Source: an uncultured Lachnospiraceae bacterium (GTDB lineage Bacteria > Bacillota > Clostridia > Lachnospirales > Lachnospiraceae). Taken from it: a DNA stretch of 64,000 bases. How positions within the stretch are numbered: the first letter of the stretch is position 1; each line of letters starts with the position of its first letter. A program made the position numbers and the translations under genes. The notes under the pieces are model-generated. The model did no database searches. It was not told where the DNA came from and worked only from the letters and a program-made list of their open reading frames with translations. The stretch lies in contig CADAKQ010000020.1 in NCBI GenBank assembly GCA_902788555.1, positions 23,265 through 87,264 on the forward strand, given 5' to 3'. Positions 35,034-44,228 of the stretch are shown piece by piece.

Positions 35034-36740
35034 ATGAAAAAAATATCGTCAGGTATCACAAAATATAATACAGATGAAATTAAAAAGTTTATTTTAAATG
35101 AAAGGAAAAAGTACGTCGATAAAGTTCCTGAAAAATACGGTAAGTTTTTTGAAATTGATGAGTTTATGGAGTCGGGCTTTAAAAGCTACAGAATGATTCC
35201 GAGAAACGGATTTAATGAAACGTATATCGTATATCTTTACGGCAGCTCGATGTATTTTAATATAGACAGTGAACAGTGGGATTTCATAACCAAGCTTTCT
35301 TTAAAAACCGGATGCGGACTTTTTGTGCCTATGTATCCGCTTGCGCCGGAAAATAGCTGTAAGGATACCTTTAAGATGCTTTGCAGGGCATATTCGGATT
35401 TTGCCATGGGTATGGATGTAAAAAGGCTTATACTTTTAGGCGACTCCTCAGGAGCAGGTCTCAGTCTTTCTCTTACCATGCTTGCGTGGAAGGAGGGGCT
35501 TAGAAAACCGGACCAGCTTATTATGCTGTCACCTCTTATTGATACGGAATTTTTTGACAGGCAGCTTGAAGAGATAATAAGTGATACGGTGGACAGAAGC
35601 GGCAGAGTGTTTTTTAATCAGGCATTGAAGGATTTTATAAATACATACTGGGTTAAGGACTATGCCGTTAAAACCGATTATACAAGTCCGTACTATGAGG
35701 ATTATACAGATTTATGTGATGACGTGGTTTTATTTTCCAGTGTAGATGATATGTTTAACTGTTACTCGCGAGCCTTTTATAATAAGGCAAAGACACAAGG
35801 TATAAATGCAAGATTTTTTGAATTTGATGATGCATATCATGATTTTATGATATATGAAAAAAGTGAGGTTCAAAAAAATGCGTGGGGATATCTTGTGGAT
35901 GTAATTAAAGGAACGTTTGATAACTCACTTAATGATATATATCCGCTTAAGCTTTTATCTGACTGGTCAAAAAGATATCCGGATATAATAAAGGATGAGT
36001 GGGCAGCCAAATTTATTTATGACCATAAATTTGATTTTTCAAAGATTAATACACATTTGAATGAGTACAGAAATCTGATACTTGCAACAACTATGGCTGC
36101 CTGTGATGCAAAGGTTAAGCAGTATATTATGAAATTTCCGAAATGTACGATTATTAATTTGGGCTGCGGACTTGACAATATGTTTGGAAGACTTGATAAC
36201 GGACGAATTCAGTGGTACAGCGTAGATACTCACAATATTATGTCTGTAAGACGAGCTATGTACGGAGAAAGAAAGCGTGAAAAAACAATAGGAAGAACAA
36301 TACTTGATTTTTCGTGGATTGATGAGATAGCATGTAAGCGAAATCAGGGGGTAATGTTTGTTTGCAATGATACATTATCATACTTAAGAAAGAATGATGT
36401 ATGCGAGCTGGTTGGAAAGATAGCTGACAGGTTTCCTAATTCAGAGCTTGTTTTTGCAGCGTCAACATCAGGAGCGGAGACTTATATAAACTTTGCTTTT
36501 AAGAAAAGCATCTTTATAAAAAAGAAAAAGAGATTTTCGGTAGATGATGCCTTTAAGCTTTTCAATAGCTGGAGATCCGATTATAAGGTTATGGATGAAG
36601 AGCCTGTTATGAAATTTCTTACAACCGATACGAAGATAAAGCCTTTGACAAAGTTAAAAGCAGCTTATAATAAAATGACATACAATCATAAAATAGTACA
36701 TGTGAAGCTTGGCAGTGAAGCATATATAACAAATATATAA
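35034..36740 (+). CDS. Fusion of alpha/beta hydrolase and LCM-type SAM methyltransferase
   Basis: A 568-residue two-domain protein. Residues ~1-300 are an alpha/beta hydrolase of the hormone-sensitive-lipase type, with nucleophile Ser in GDSSGAG (~140), Asp in SSVDDMF and His in AYHDFM. The usual HGG oxyanion motif reads YGSS. Residues ~310-568 look like the leucine carboxyl methyltransferase/PPM family: INTHLNEYRNLILA, the SAM loop INLGCGLDNMFGRL and FVCNDTLSYL. I do not know a characterised protein with this pairing. AAGGGT precedes the ATG at 35034. It is 8 bp from the ABC ATPase gene, so the three genes form an operon. Confidence 0.78.
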   Translation: MKKISSGITKYNTDEIKKFILNERKKYVDKVPEKYGKFFEIDEFMESGFKSYRMIPRNGFNETYIVYLYGSSMYFNIDSEQWDFITKLSLKTGCGLFVPMYPLAPENSCKDTFKMLCRAYSDFAMGMDVKRLILLGDSSGAGLSLSLTMLAWKEGLRKPDQLIMLSPLIDTEFFDRQLEEIISDTVDRSGRVFFNQALKDFINTYWVKDYAVKTDYTSPYYEDYTDLCDDVVLFSSVDDMFNCYSRAFYNKAKTQGINARFFEFDDAYHDFMIYEKSEVQKNAWGYLVDVIKGTFDNSLNDIYPLKLLSDWSKRYPDIIKDEWAAKFIYDHKFDFSKINTHLNEYRNLILATTMAACDAKVKQYIMKFPKCTIINLGCGLDNMFGRLDNGRIQWYSVDTHNIMSVRRAMYGERKREKTIGRTILDFSWIDEIACKRNQGVMFVCNDTLSYLRKNDVCELVGKIADRFPNSELVFAASTSGAETYINFAFKKSIFIKKKKRFSVDDAFKLFNSWRSDYKVMDEEPVMKFLTTDTKIKPLTKLKAAYNKMTYNHKIVHVKLGSEAYITNI

Positions 36741-36748
36741 GGAGCGCT

Positions 36749-37510
36749 ATGGTACTCGAAGCAGATAATCTCATAAAAACCTTTGTGAAAAATGAAAAAA
36801 ATAATGTGAAGCGTAATTTTAATGCGGTTAATGATATTTCTCTTAAGCTTAAGCTTGGGGAGATAGTTGGTATAATCGGACCTAACGGAGCAGGTAAAAC
36901 TACGCTTTTACGTATGCTTGGAAAGCTTATGAAGCCTACATCGGGCAATATTAATGTCTGCCTTGACGGAAGAGTAATGGAAAGTGAGACAGAGATAAAA
37001 AAATATATAGGCTATCTGTCAGGAAATACAAAGCTTTACGGAAGACTAAGTACAAGAGAGCTTTTAACCATGGCAGGTAAAATATATGGGATGTCTGATT
37101 CGGATATTGAAAAAAGAATCGGGATGATTAGCAGAGTTCTTGATTTGGGTGGTTTTATAGATAACAGAATAGAAAAGCTTTCGACCGGTCAGACGCAAAG
37201 GGCATCCATATCAAGATGTATAATCCATAATCCGGTCATTTATATATTTGATGAACCGACTCTTGGACTGGATATATTGAGCAGTAATGCAATAGTTGAT
37301 TTTATGCTTAGGGAAAAGGAAGCAGGGAAGGCGGTTCTTTATTCAACTCATTATATGGAAGAGGCTGAAAAGCTTTGCGATAGAATAATTATTATAAATA
37401 AGGGGAAAATTGCGGCACAGGGAACAGTTAATGAATTAAAAACCATGGGCGGCTCGGATAATTTAAGAGAGGTATTCGCTAATCTTATCGGTAAGGAGGA
37501 TTGGACATGA
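36749..37510 (+). CDS. ABC transporter ATPase, NatA type
   Basis: A 253-residue ATPase: Walker A GPNGAGKTT (~50), signature LSTGQTQRASI (~140), Walker B VIYIFDEPTLGLD (~160) and the switch His in STHYM. It resembles NatA-type exporters of sodium or small molecules. Its stop overlaps the permease start by 4 bp (ATGA), so the two are coupled. The substrate is unknown. Confidence 0.92.
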   Translation: MVLEADNLIKTFVKNEKNNVKRNFNAVNDISLKLKLGEIVGIIGPNGAGKTTLLRMLGKLMKPTSGNINVCLDGRVMESETEIKKYIGYLSGNTKLYGRLSTRELLTMAGKIYGMSDSDIEKRIGMISRVLDLGGFIDNRIEKLSTGQTQRASISRCIIHNPVIYIFDEPTLGLDILSSNAIVDFMLREKEAGKAVLYSTHYMEEAEKLCDRIIIINKGKIAAQGTVNELKTMGGSDNLREVFANLIGKEDWT

Positions 37511-39522
37511 ATGTAAAAAATGTAAAAACTCTTTACAAAAAGGAATTATTGGATGTTTTACGTGATAAAAAGACTGTTATTATGATGGTGCTTGTACCGA
37601 TAATTCTGTATCCGCTCTTGATTATTATAAGTCTTCAGGTCATGAGCAGAATCTCAGTGTCCATGTCAGAGAAAACATACGTAATAGCCGCCGGCTCATA
37701 TGACAATAGAATTTTAGCCGATATTTTGGCAAGGTATGATTTGTCGGATTATTCTCTTAAGCTGGTTGAAATTGATAATTATGAGGAAGCTCTTGCAAAC
37801 GAAGAAATAGATGCTTATATAACAATTACAAACAGGTCGGGAAAACAAAATTATGAGATATATTTTATCTCATCTGTCACCAATTCAAATTATGCGGCAG
37901 ATAAGGTGTCAGATTTTCTCGAAAAATATTCCGCTGATATAACAAAGGAAAAGCTTGCGGCTGCAGGTCTTGATGAAGAGGAAATACTAAATCCTATAGA
38001 TATAAGCTTTAATGATACGGCAACAAATGAAGAAACGGCAGGAAGTCTTTTATCAAGTATCCTTCCTTTTATGCTGGTGGTAAGCCTTCTTATGGGAACC
38101 ATGTATCCTGCTATTGACACAACGGCAGGGGAAAGAGAAAGAGGAACTCTTGAAACACTTCTTACACTTCCCGTGACAAATGGCGAGATAATAGTAAGCA
38201 AATTTCTTGTGGTTGCAACAATAGGTATTATATCCTCTCTTTTAAATATACTTTCGCTTGCGGGTGTAGGAGTTTATATGTATAACATGACAAGCAGCTA
38301 TACCAATACCAGCGGAGGAGTTAATATTATAAAATTTTTCCCGGCAATTATTGTCGGAATATTATGTATATTTGCATTTGCTGTATTTATAAGTGCCATT
38401 ACCATGTGCGTTACGGCTTTTGCGAAAACATATAAGGAAGCTAACAATTATATCACGCCTTTATCGCTTGTTGTGATGTTTGCTTCATTTATAAGCTTTA
38501 TACCAAATGTTAAATTAAACGATAAGGCAGCGCTTGTTCCTGTGACAAATATCTGCCTTTTAATCAGGGATATGCTGGCATTTAAATATGATTCCCGTGC
38601 TGTACTTTTGGTACTTTTAAGTAATGTTTTATATGGTGTGCTTGCAATATGGATACTTGGCAAAATATATAACAGTGAGTCGGTTTTATTTGGAGAATCG
38701 GCAGCAGGAGTGCAGATTTTTGAAAGAAGAAAAAATATCAGGCAGGGAGGTACACCTGAGCTTGGAGATACGGTTATCGTTTTGGCGGTAACCATGGTTG
38801 CCATGATTTATATAGGTGGTGCCATACAGCTTTCACTTGGGTATTACGGCGTTCTTGGCACACAGCTTATTATACTCTTGATTCCTTTTGCCGCAGCGGT
38901 TTATACGAAGAAGGATATTAAAAAGACCTTCAGACTTAAGAATTGTGAAGTAGGATATATCATAGGCGGAATAGTAATGATATTGGGAGCAGTGCTTTTG
39001 GGAATGGTGCTTACATCCGTGGCAGGTGCCATATTCCCGGAGAGTGCAAGTGAAGCAGGGGACCTTCAAAGCTCACTTTTGGGAGATAGCTTTATTTCAA
39101 CACTTTTGGTAGTAGCGGTTGTTCCGGCGGTTTGTGAAGAGCTGATGTTTAGAGGCTTTGTATTTTCTTCCTTTGAGGATAAATTAAAGCCTAAAACAGC
39201 AATACTTATATCAGCAGCCTTGTTTGGCATATATCATATGAGTATCGTAAGATTTTTCGCAACAGCTTTTTTGGGATGTGTTATATGCTATGTTGCCCAT
39301 AAGTCAAAAAGCATTATTCCCGGAATGATAATGCATTTTATAAATAATGGATTATCCTGCCTTACAATGTATTATCCAAATCAGGTTGGAAAAGCCTTCC
39401 CGATTCTTTTAAGCGAAAAATTAAGCCTGATGGATCTATTGATTTTAATCGTCATAGGTATAATGCTTATGTATATAGGTAATATTGTGATAAATGCACA
39501 AAAAGATAAAAAAATTAATTAA
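37507..39522 (+). CDS. ABC permease (NatB type) fused to a CPBP intramembrane protease
   Basis: A 671-residue membrane protein. The N-terminal ~400 residues are an ABC-2/NatB permease: a first helix after KELLDVLRDKKTVIMM, a large extracellular loop, then a block of five helices starting LLSSILPFMLVVSLLMG. The C-terminal ~250 residues are a CPBP (CAAX protease/bacteriocin-processing) domain with the three catalytic motifs EELMFR, FGIYH and HFINN. CPBP proteins include CAAX proteases and bacteriocin self-immunity proteins. The ATG at 37507 has AAGGAGG; the TTG at 37501 overlaps it. Confidence 0.9.
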   Translation: MNVKNVKTLYKKELLDVLRDKKTVIMMVLVPIILYPLLIIISLQVMSRISVSMSEKTYVIAAGSYDNRILADILARYDLSDYSLKLVEIDNYEEALANEEIDAYITITNRSGKQNYEIYFISSVTNSNYAADKVSDFLEKYSADITKEKLAAAGLDEEEILNPIDISFNDTATNEETAGSLLSSILPFMLVVSLLMGTMYPAIDTTAGERERGTLETLLTLPVTNGEIIVSKFLVVATIGIISSLLNILSLAGVGVYMYNMTSSYTNTSGGVNIIKFFPAIIVGILCIFAFAVFISAITMCVTAFAKTYKEANNYITPLSLVVMFASFISFIPNVKLNDKAALVPVTNICLLIRDMLAFKYDSRAVLLVLLSNVLYGVLAIWILGKIYNSESVLFGESAAGVQIFERRKNIRQGGTPELGDTVIVLAVTMVAMIYIGGAIQLSLGYYGVLGTQLIILLIPFAAAVYTKKDIKKTFRLKNCEVGYIIGGIVMILGAVLLGMVLTSVAGAIFPESASEAGDLQSSLLGDSFISTLLVVAVVPAVCEELMFRGFVFSSFEDKLKPKTAILISAALFGIYHMSIVRFFATAFLGCVICYVAHKSKSIIPGMIMHFINNGLSCLTMYYPNQVGKAFPILLSEKLSLMDLLILIVIGIMLMYIGNIVINAQKDKKIN

Positions 39523-39591
39523 ATATTTATTGAGAATATCCACTAAATATGGTACTCTTAATTAAGAAACAGATGCTTGGAGATAAGGAAT

Positions 39592-40542
39592 ATGAGTAAA
39601 CCTGCAAAACGTTTTTTCACTATTTTAATAATGCTTATAATTATCGGGATGGTTGCTCTTATTATACTATTGAACGTAAAATTTGATAAATCAAAGCCGG
39701 TTTTTATATCAACAGCAGCAGACGAGCGTGAATGGTACCTCGAACCCGGAGCTGTTGCAGGACTTATAGATGATAATTATTGGTCTTACGTAAGGGCAAG
39801 CTACGTTCTTATAGGTGATTATCCGAATTATGAATACTATAAGATTGCGGCAAATGTTCCGAGAAACGACTACGAGGTTGATAATTTCTTTATAGATGAT
39901 GAAAATGGTCTTATGTATTATCACAATGATAATGCAGAAAGAATTTCACATGTGGCAGTGGATGTATCTGCCTATCAGACTGATGTCGATTGGGAAAAGG
40001 TTAAGGCGGCAGGAGTTGATATGGCTATTATAAGAGCGGGATATCGTGGCTATGGTTCAGGTGCTCTTGTTACTGATGATATGTTTCAAAATCATATAGA
40101 GGGTGCGCTTGATGCAGGGCTTATCGTAGGTGTATATTTCTTTACACAGGCAATTAACTATGATGAGGGTGTAGAGGAGGCAAAGTATACTTTAAATCTT
40201 ATAAAGGATTATAAGGTTAAAGGTCCGGTTATCATTGACTCTGAGATAATATATGATGATGCTGCAAGAACGGCTGAGCTGGATATTGATTCAAGAACAG
40301 ACAGTGTTGTTGGTTTTTGTGAGACTGTTAAGAATGCCGGATATGAGCCCATGATTTATTCTAATCGTAACTGGTTTGTGCAGGAGCTTGATATGAGCAG
40401 AGTCGGTAACTATAGGTTGTGGCTTGCTCATTATTCCAATCAACCGGATTTTCCCTATCTTTATACTGCTTGGCAATATACGGATGAGGGCAGTCTGTCG
40501 GGAATTGGAATTAATTTAGATTTAAATGTATGGATAGAATAA
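39592..40542 (+). CDS. GH25 muramidase, membrane-anchored
   Basis: A 316-residue protein with an N-terminal helix (~10-32) acting as anchor or uncleaved signal, ~85 residues of linker, and a GH25 lysozyme domain: VDVSAYQTDVDWEKVKAAG, IIRAGYRGYGSG, VGVYFFTQA, the catalytic DxE in VIIDSEI, and WLAHYSN...WQYTDEGS at the end. It cuts the MurNAc-GlcNAc bond of peptidoglycan. GGAGATAAGGA lies upstream of the ATG at 39592. Likely role: wall turnover. Confidence 0.93.
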   Translation: MSKPAKRFFTILIMLIIIGMVALIILLNVKFDKSKPVFISTAADEREWYLEPGAVAGLIDDNYWSYVRASYVLIGDYPNYEYYKIAANVPRNDYEVDNFFIDDENGLMYYHNDNAERISHVAVDVSAYQTDVDWEKVKAAGVDMAIIRAGYRGYGSGALVTDDMFQNHIEGALDAGLIVGVYFFTQAINYDEGVEEAKYTLNLIKDYKVKGPVIIDSEIIYDDAARTAELDIDSRTDSVVGFCETVKNAGYEPMIYSNRNWFVQELDMSRVGNYRLWLAHYSNQPDFPYLYTAWQYTDEGSLSGIGINLDLNVWIE

Positions 40543-40573
40543 AACAAAAGGATTTGTTTTTGTGAGGTAAATT

Positions 40574-42517
40574 ATGCTGGAATGGAATTTGCAATATAAT
40601 TTTGCCACAATTGTTATATGCATACTGATGATGGTATGGTATTTTCATCAAAAGAAGATACCTTTGAGTAGCTATGTGTTTTTCTTGAAATTCAATGTAT
40701 CTATTTTCATATGCACCATTATTGAGACGACAGGAGTTTTATTATACAGAAATGAAGTAATAGGTGAATTCGGCTTCAATGTTGTTATGGCTGCATATTC
40801 ATTTATGGCATGTCTCATTTCGGTTATATATGCATGTTTTGTATTTGAATATATGCATGTAGGAGATAAAAATAAGTTTTTCTTAAAATGCTTTCTGTAT
40901 GTAATTTTAAGTGTGACATTGATTATAGATATACTTACACCTTTTACTAAAATCGGATTTTATTTTTACAGTAATCGTTATGTGGTTGGAAGCTTTGGTG
41001 CCTTGTATGCTCTTTTATCCGGTGTATCTGTTATAACGGGAATAGCTGTCATAATAGTAAAGAGAAAAAAGATAGCAGCCTCAAGAGTATATATTCTGAT
41101 ATCAAGTATATTGTTTTCTTCGGTTATGTTTGTTGTACAGCTTAGATTTACGGTATCCATACTTTGCTTTGGCTTTGCGATAGTTTGTCTTACACTTTAT
41201 AATTACATATTTAATCCGGCACTTTATATTGATAACCTGACACAGCTTTATAACAAGGACTGTATGAGAGAATATCTTGAATACAGATTGGACAGAGGCA
41301 AGGTATTCTCGATTATTTTGGTAGCAATGGATGATTTTAAATATATCAATAAAACCTATGGCGTTGATACGGGAGATAACCTTCTTGTACAGGTGGGAAA
41401 TTATCTAAGAGGCGTGGAAGGTGTAGATGTTGTATTTGGATATGGCTCTGATCAGTTCGGAGCGGTATGTAACAAAAAGAGCTTGGAAGAGATAAAATCT
41501 TTAGTGGATATTGTTCAGACAAGATTCAAGCATCCGTGGTACAGTGAATCTTCTGCGGGGGTTATGATGTCTTCGTCCATATGCTGTTTTGAGTGCCCTA
41601 AAGATGCAGATAATTACGGAAATCTCATTGAGGTTATGGATTATGCTATGTCCATGGCGAAGAAAACCAATAAGGGTGGTATTTCTATAGCGGGAAATAT
41701 GGATCTTTCCAAGATGAGAAGCGAAAAGGAAATTGAAAAAGCAGTTAAGCTTGCTATAGACAGAAATGAGCTTATGGTTTACTATCAGCCGATTTTTTCG
41801 GTTGAAAAAAATCTATATAACTCTGCGGAAGCACTTGTCAGATTAAATGATGAAAAGCTTGGTTGGATTTCTCCTGAGGTGTTTATACCGATAGCTGAGA
41901 AGAATGGTTTGATTATTGCTCTCGGCAATCAGGTGCTTCGCTCGGTATGTAAGTTTATACGGGACAATAAGCTTAAAGAAAGCTCGGTCGAATATATAGA
42001 GGTCAATATAAGCCCGGTACAGCTTCAGCAGCCGGAGTATTATAAGACGGTTATCGGTATACTGGAAGAATATGATGTCAAGCCATCCCAGATAAATATT
42101 GAAATTACCGAAACTGCCAATATGGTCGGAGGTTCCGATATAGTAAATGAAAATATTAAAAAGATAGTTGACTACGGAATTACACTTTCCTTAGATGATT
42201 ACGGTTCAGGTTATTCCAATCTTGATTATATAAATCATATGCCGTTCCACATAATTAAAATTGATAAATACATTATATGGGATGCTTTTGAAAATATCAA
42301 AGCCGGTATAACGCTCGAATACACCATACGTATGTTAAATGCACTTCAATATATGATTGTTGCCGAAGGTGTTGAGACCAAGGAACAAAAGGATCATCTT
42401 GCCGATATAGGCTGTCATTATATGCAGGGCTGGTATTATTCTAAGGCAGTAGCGGCGGACGAGTTCATGGATGCCATAAAGAAAATTCCGGAGCAGGAAA
42501 AAACTGCGCATAACTGA
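40574..42517 (+). CDS. Membrane GGDEF-EAL protein, probable c-di-GMP phosphodiesterase
   Basis: A 647-residue protein with six or seven N-terminal membrane helices (~10-215), a GGDEF domain and an EAL domain. The diguanylate cyclase motif reads GSDQF (291-295): the catalytic Glu is Gln, so cyclase activity should be lost, although GTP binding may remain. The EAL domain has EAL (419-421), NISPVQL, ETAN, DDYGSGYSNLDY, KIDK and AEGVE, so it looks active. It therefore probably degrades c-di-GMP. GAGGT precedes the ATG. A bidirectional terminator separates it from gltX. Confidence 0.92.
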   Translation: MLEWNLQYNFATIVICILMMVWYFHQKKIPLSSYVFFLKFNVSIFICTIIETTGVLLYRNEVIGEFGFNVVMAAYSFMACLISVIYACFVFEYMHVGDKNKFFLKCFLYVILSVTLIIDILTPFTKIGFYFYSNRYVVGSFGALYALLSGVSVITGIAVIIVKRKKIAASRVYILISSILFSSVMFVVQLRFTVSILCFGFAIVCLTLYNYIFNPALYIDNLTQLYNKDCMREYLEYRLDRGKVFSIILVAMDDFKYINKTYGVDTGDNLLVQVGNYLRGVEGVDVVFGYGSDQFGAVCNKKSLEEIKSLVDIVQTRFKHPWYSESSAGVMMSSSICCFECPKDADNYGNLIEVMDYAMSMAKKTNKGGISIAGNMDLSKMRSEKEIEKAVKLAIDRNELMVYYQPIFSVEKNLYNSAEALVRLNDEKLGWISPEVFIPIAEKNGLIIALGNQVLRSVCKFIRDNKLKESSVEYIEVNISPVQLQQPEYYKTVIGILEEYDVKPSQINIEITETANMVGGSDIVNENIKKIVDYGITLSLDDYGSGYSNLDYINHMPFHIIKIDKYIIWDAFENIKAGITLEYTIRMLNALQYMIVAEGVETKEQKDHLADIGCHYMQGWYYSKAVAADEFMDAIKKIPEQEKTAHN

Positions 42518-42540
42518 TAAAAAGAAAAATTTATATTATG

Positions 42541-42582
42541 AAAAAAGCACAGACAGGTTCTGAATGTCTGTGCTTTTTCTTT
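42541..42582. terminator. Bidirectional terminator between the EAL gene and gltX
   Basis: A 14-bp stem (AAAAAGCACAGACA ending 42555, complement 42565-42578) with A and T runs on both sides, so it can end both convergent transcripts. Confidence 0.9.
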
Positions 42583-42591
42583 TGTCTGTTA

Positions 42592-44043
42592 TTAATTACT
42601 GAGTTTATCTATAGCTGCATTTATCCTTATCAGGGTTTCATCTTTTCCAAGAAGCGCCATAAGCTCTGTTGCACCTCCTGGAGTTGCCTGTTTGCCGGAT
42701 ACCGCGGTCCTTAAAGGCCACATAACAAATCCTGTTTTATATTCATGTTCTTCGGCAAATTGCTTTAAAGCTTCAAATAAAGAGTCGTTGTCAAAGCTCT
42801 CCTGTTTTTCCAGAATAGGAAGAACCTCCTTTAATAATAAAAGGGAGTTTTCGGCATTTGTTTTCATTTTCTTATGAGTATATAAGTCTGTAGAGTATTC
42901 AGGCATTTTTTCAAGGAAGTCAATTTGCTCCCTTATGTCAGGAAATACCTCAATTCTCGTTTTAACCATATCGGCTATCCTTCTGTAATCCATATCCCGT
43001 GTTACGGTTTCCTTTATATATGGAAGAGCCATCTCATAAAAGGCATCGGCATCCATAGCCTTTATATATTCTCCGTTCATCCATTTGAGCTTCGTCATAT
43101 CAAGTACGGCAGGAGACTTGGACATATTTTTATAGTTGAAAGCTTTAACCAATTCTTCAAGTGAGTATATCTCACGGTTATCCTCGGGACACCAGCCGAG
43201 AAGTGCCACAAAATTAACTATAGCTTCTGTCAAAAAGCCCTGATCAAGTAAATCCTCAAAGGAAGAATGACCGGAACGTTTGCTTAGCTTTTTGTGCTCT
43301 TCGTCGGTTATAAGAGGACAATGTATATAGGTTGGAACCTCCCAGCCGAATGCTTCATAGAGTCTGTTATATTTTGGTGAAGAGGACAGATATTCGTTAC
43401 CACGTACAACATGCGTAATCCCCATAAGATGATCATCCACTACATTTGCAAAGTTGTATGTAGGGAAACCGTCTGATTTGATAAGTATCATGTCGTCAAG
43501 CTCTTCGTTTGAAACTGTAATATCACCGTAGAGTTCATCCTTGAATGTGGTTGTTCCTGTAAGAGGATTGTTTTGCCTGATAACATAAGGCTTTCCTGCT
43601 TTAAGGTTTTCTTCTATCTCCTCCTTGCTAAGATGAAGGCAATGCTTATCATATCTGCTTATAGTTTTTCCTTCAAGCTCTGTTGTAAGAGTACTAAGTC
43701 TTTCTTCATCGCAAAAGCAATAATAAGCCTCGCCCTTCTCTATAAGCTTTTTGGCGTACTCAAGATATATTCCCTGTGCCTGTCTTTCACTTTGTACATA
43801 AGGACCGTATCCGCCGTCTTTGTCAGGGCCTTCATCATGCGTAAGTCCCGTTTTTTCAAGAGTTCTGTAGATTATGTCTACTGCACCCTCGACCTCGCGT
43901 ACCTGATCGGTATCTTCTATTCGCAATATAAAATCGCCGTCCTCGTGCTTGGCGATAAGATAAGCATAAAGTGCTGTTCTTAAATTACCGACATGCATCC
44001 TGCCTGTAGGACTGGGTGCAAATCTTGTTCTTATTTTACCCAT
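42592..44043 (-). CDS. gltX: Glutamyl-tRNA synthetase
   Basis: A 483-residue class I GluRS. The HIGH motif reads HVGN in [20 protein letters not shown] and the KMSKS motif reads KLSKRSG. The rest matches bacterial GltX with a helical anticodon-binding C-terminal part. The ATG is preceded by TAGGAGAA on the minus strand. As GatCAB is present, this enzyme may also charge tRNA-Gln with Glu; I see no glnS in the window. Confidence 0.97.
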   Translation of the reverse strand: MGKIRTRFAPSPTGRMHVGNLRTALYAYLIAKHEDGDFILRIEDTDQVREVEGAVDIIYRTLEKTGLTHDEGPDKDGGYGPYVQSERQAQGIYLEYAKKLIEKGEAYYCFCDEERLSTLTTELEGKTISRYDKHCLHLSKEEIEENLKAGKPYVIRQNNPLTGTTTFKDELYGDITVSNEELDDMILIKSDGFPTYNFANVVDDHLMGITHVVRGNEYLSSSPKYNRLYEAFGWEVPTYIHCPLITDEEHKKLSKRSGHSSFEDLLDQGFLTEAIVNFVALLGWCPEDNREIYSLEELVKAFNYKNMSKSPAVLDMTKLKWMNGEYIKAMDADAFYEMALPYIKETVTRDMDYRRIADMVKTRIEVFPDIREQIDFLEKMPEYSTDLYTHKKMKTNAENSLLLLKEVLPILEKQESFDNDSLFEALKQFAEEHEYKTGFVMWPLRTAVSGKQATPGGATELMALLGKDETLIRINAAIDKLSN

Positions 44044-44121
44044 AATATAAGTTCTCCTATCTAATACAATATATTTATGAATTATAGCAAAGTAAAATTC
44101 AATTTACAACCATTATTATTA

Positions 44122-44150
44122 TTGATTATTCTGTTTTTTTTTAGTATACT
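44122..44150 (+). promoter_or_regulatory. Putative promoter of the acidic membrane protein gene
   Basis: TTGATT (44122-44127) and TATACT (44145-44150) with a 17-bp spacer, about 80 bp before the start codon. Confidence 0.55.
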
Positions 44151-44228
44151 TATATATACGTATGTTGATATTTTTTCAAATAAATATATTCAAATGAAAT
44201 ATAATTAACGAAAGCTGGTAGGATTAAG

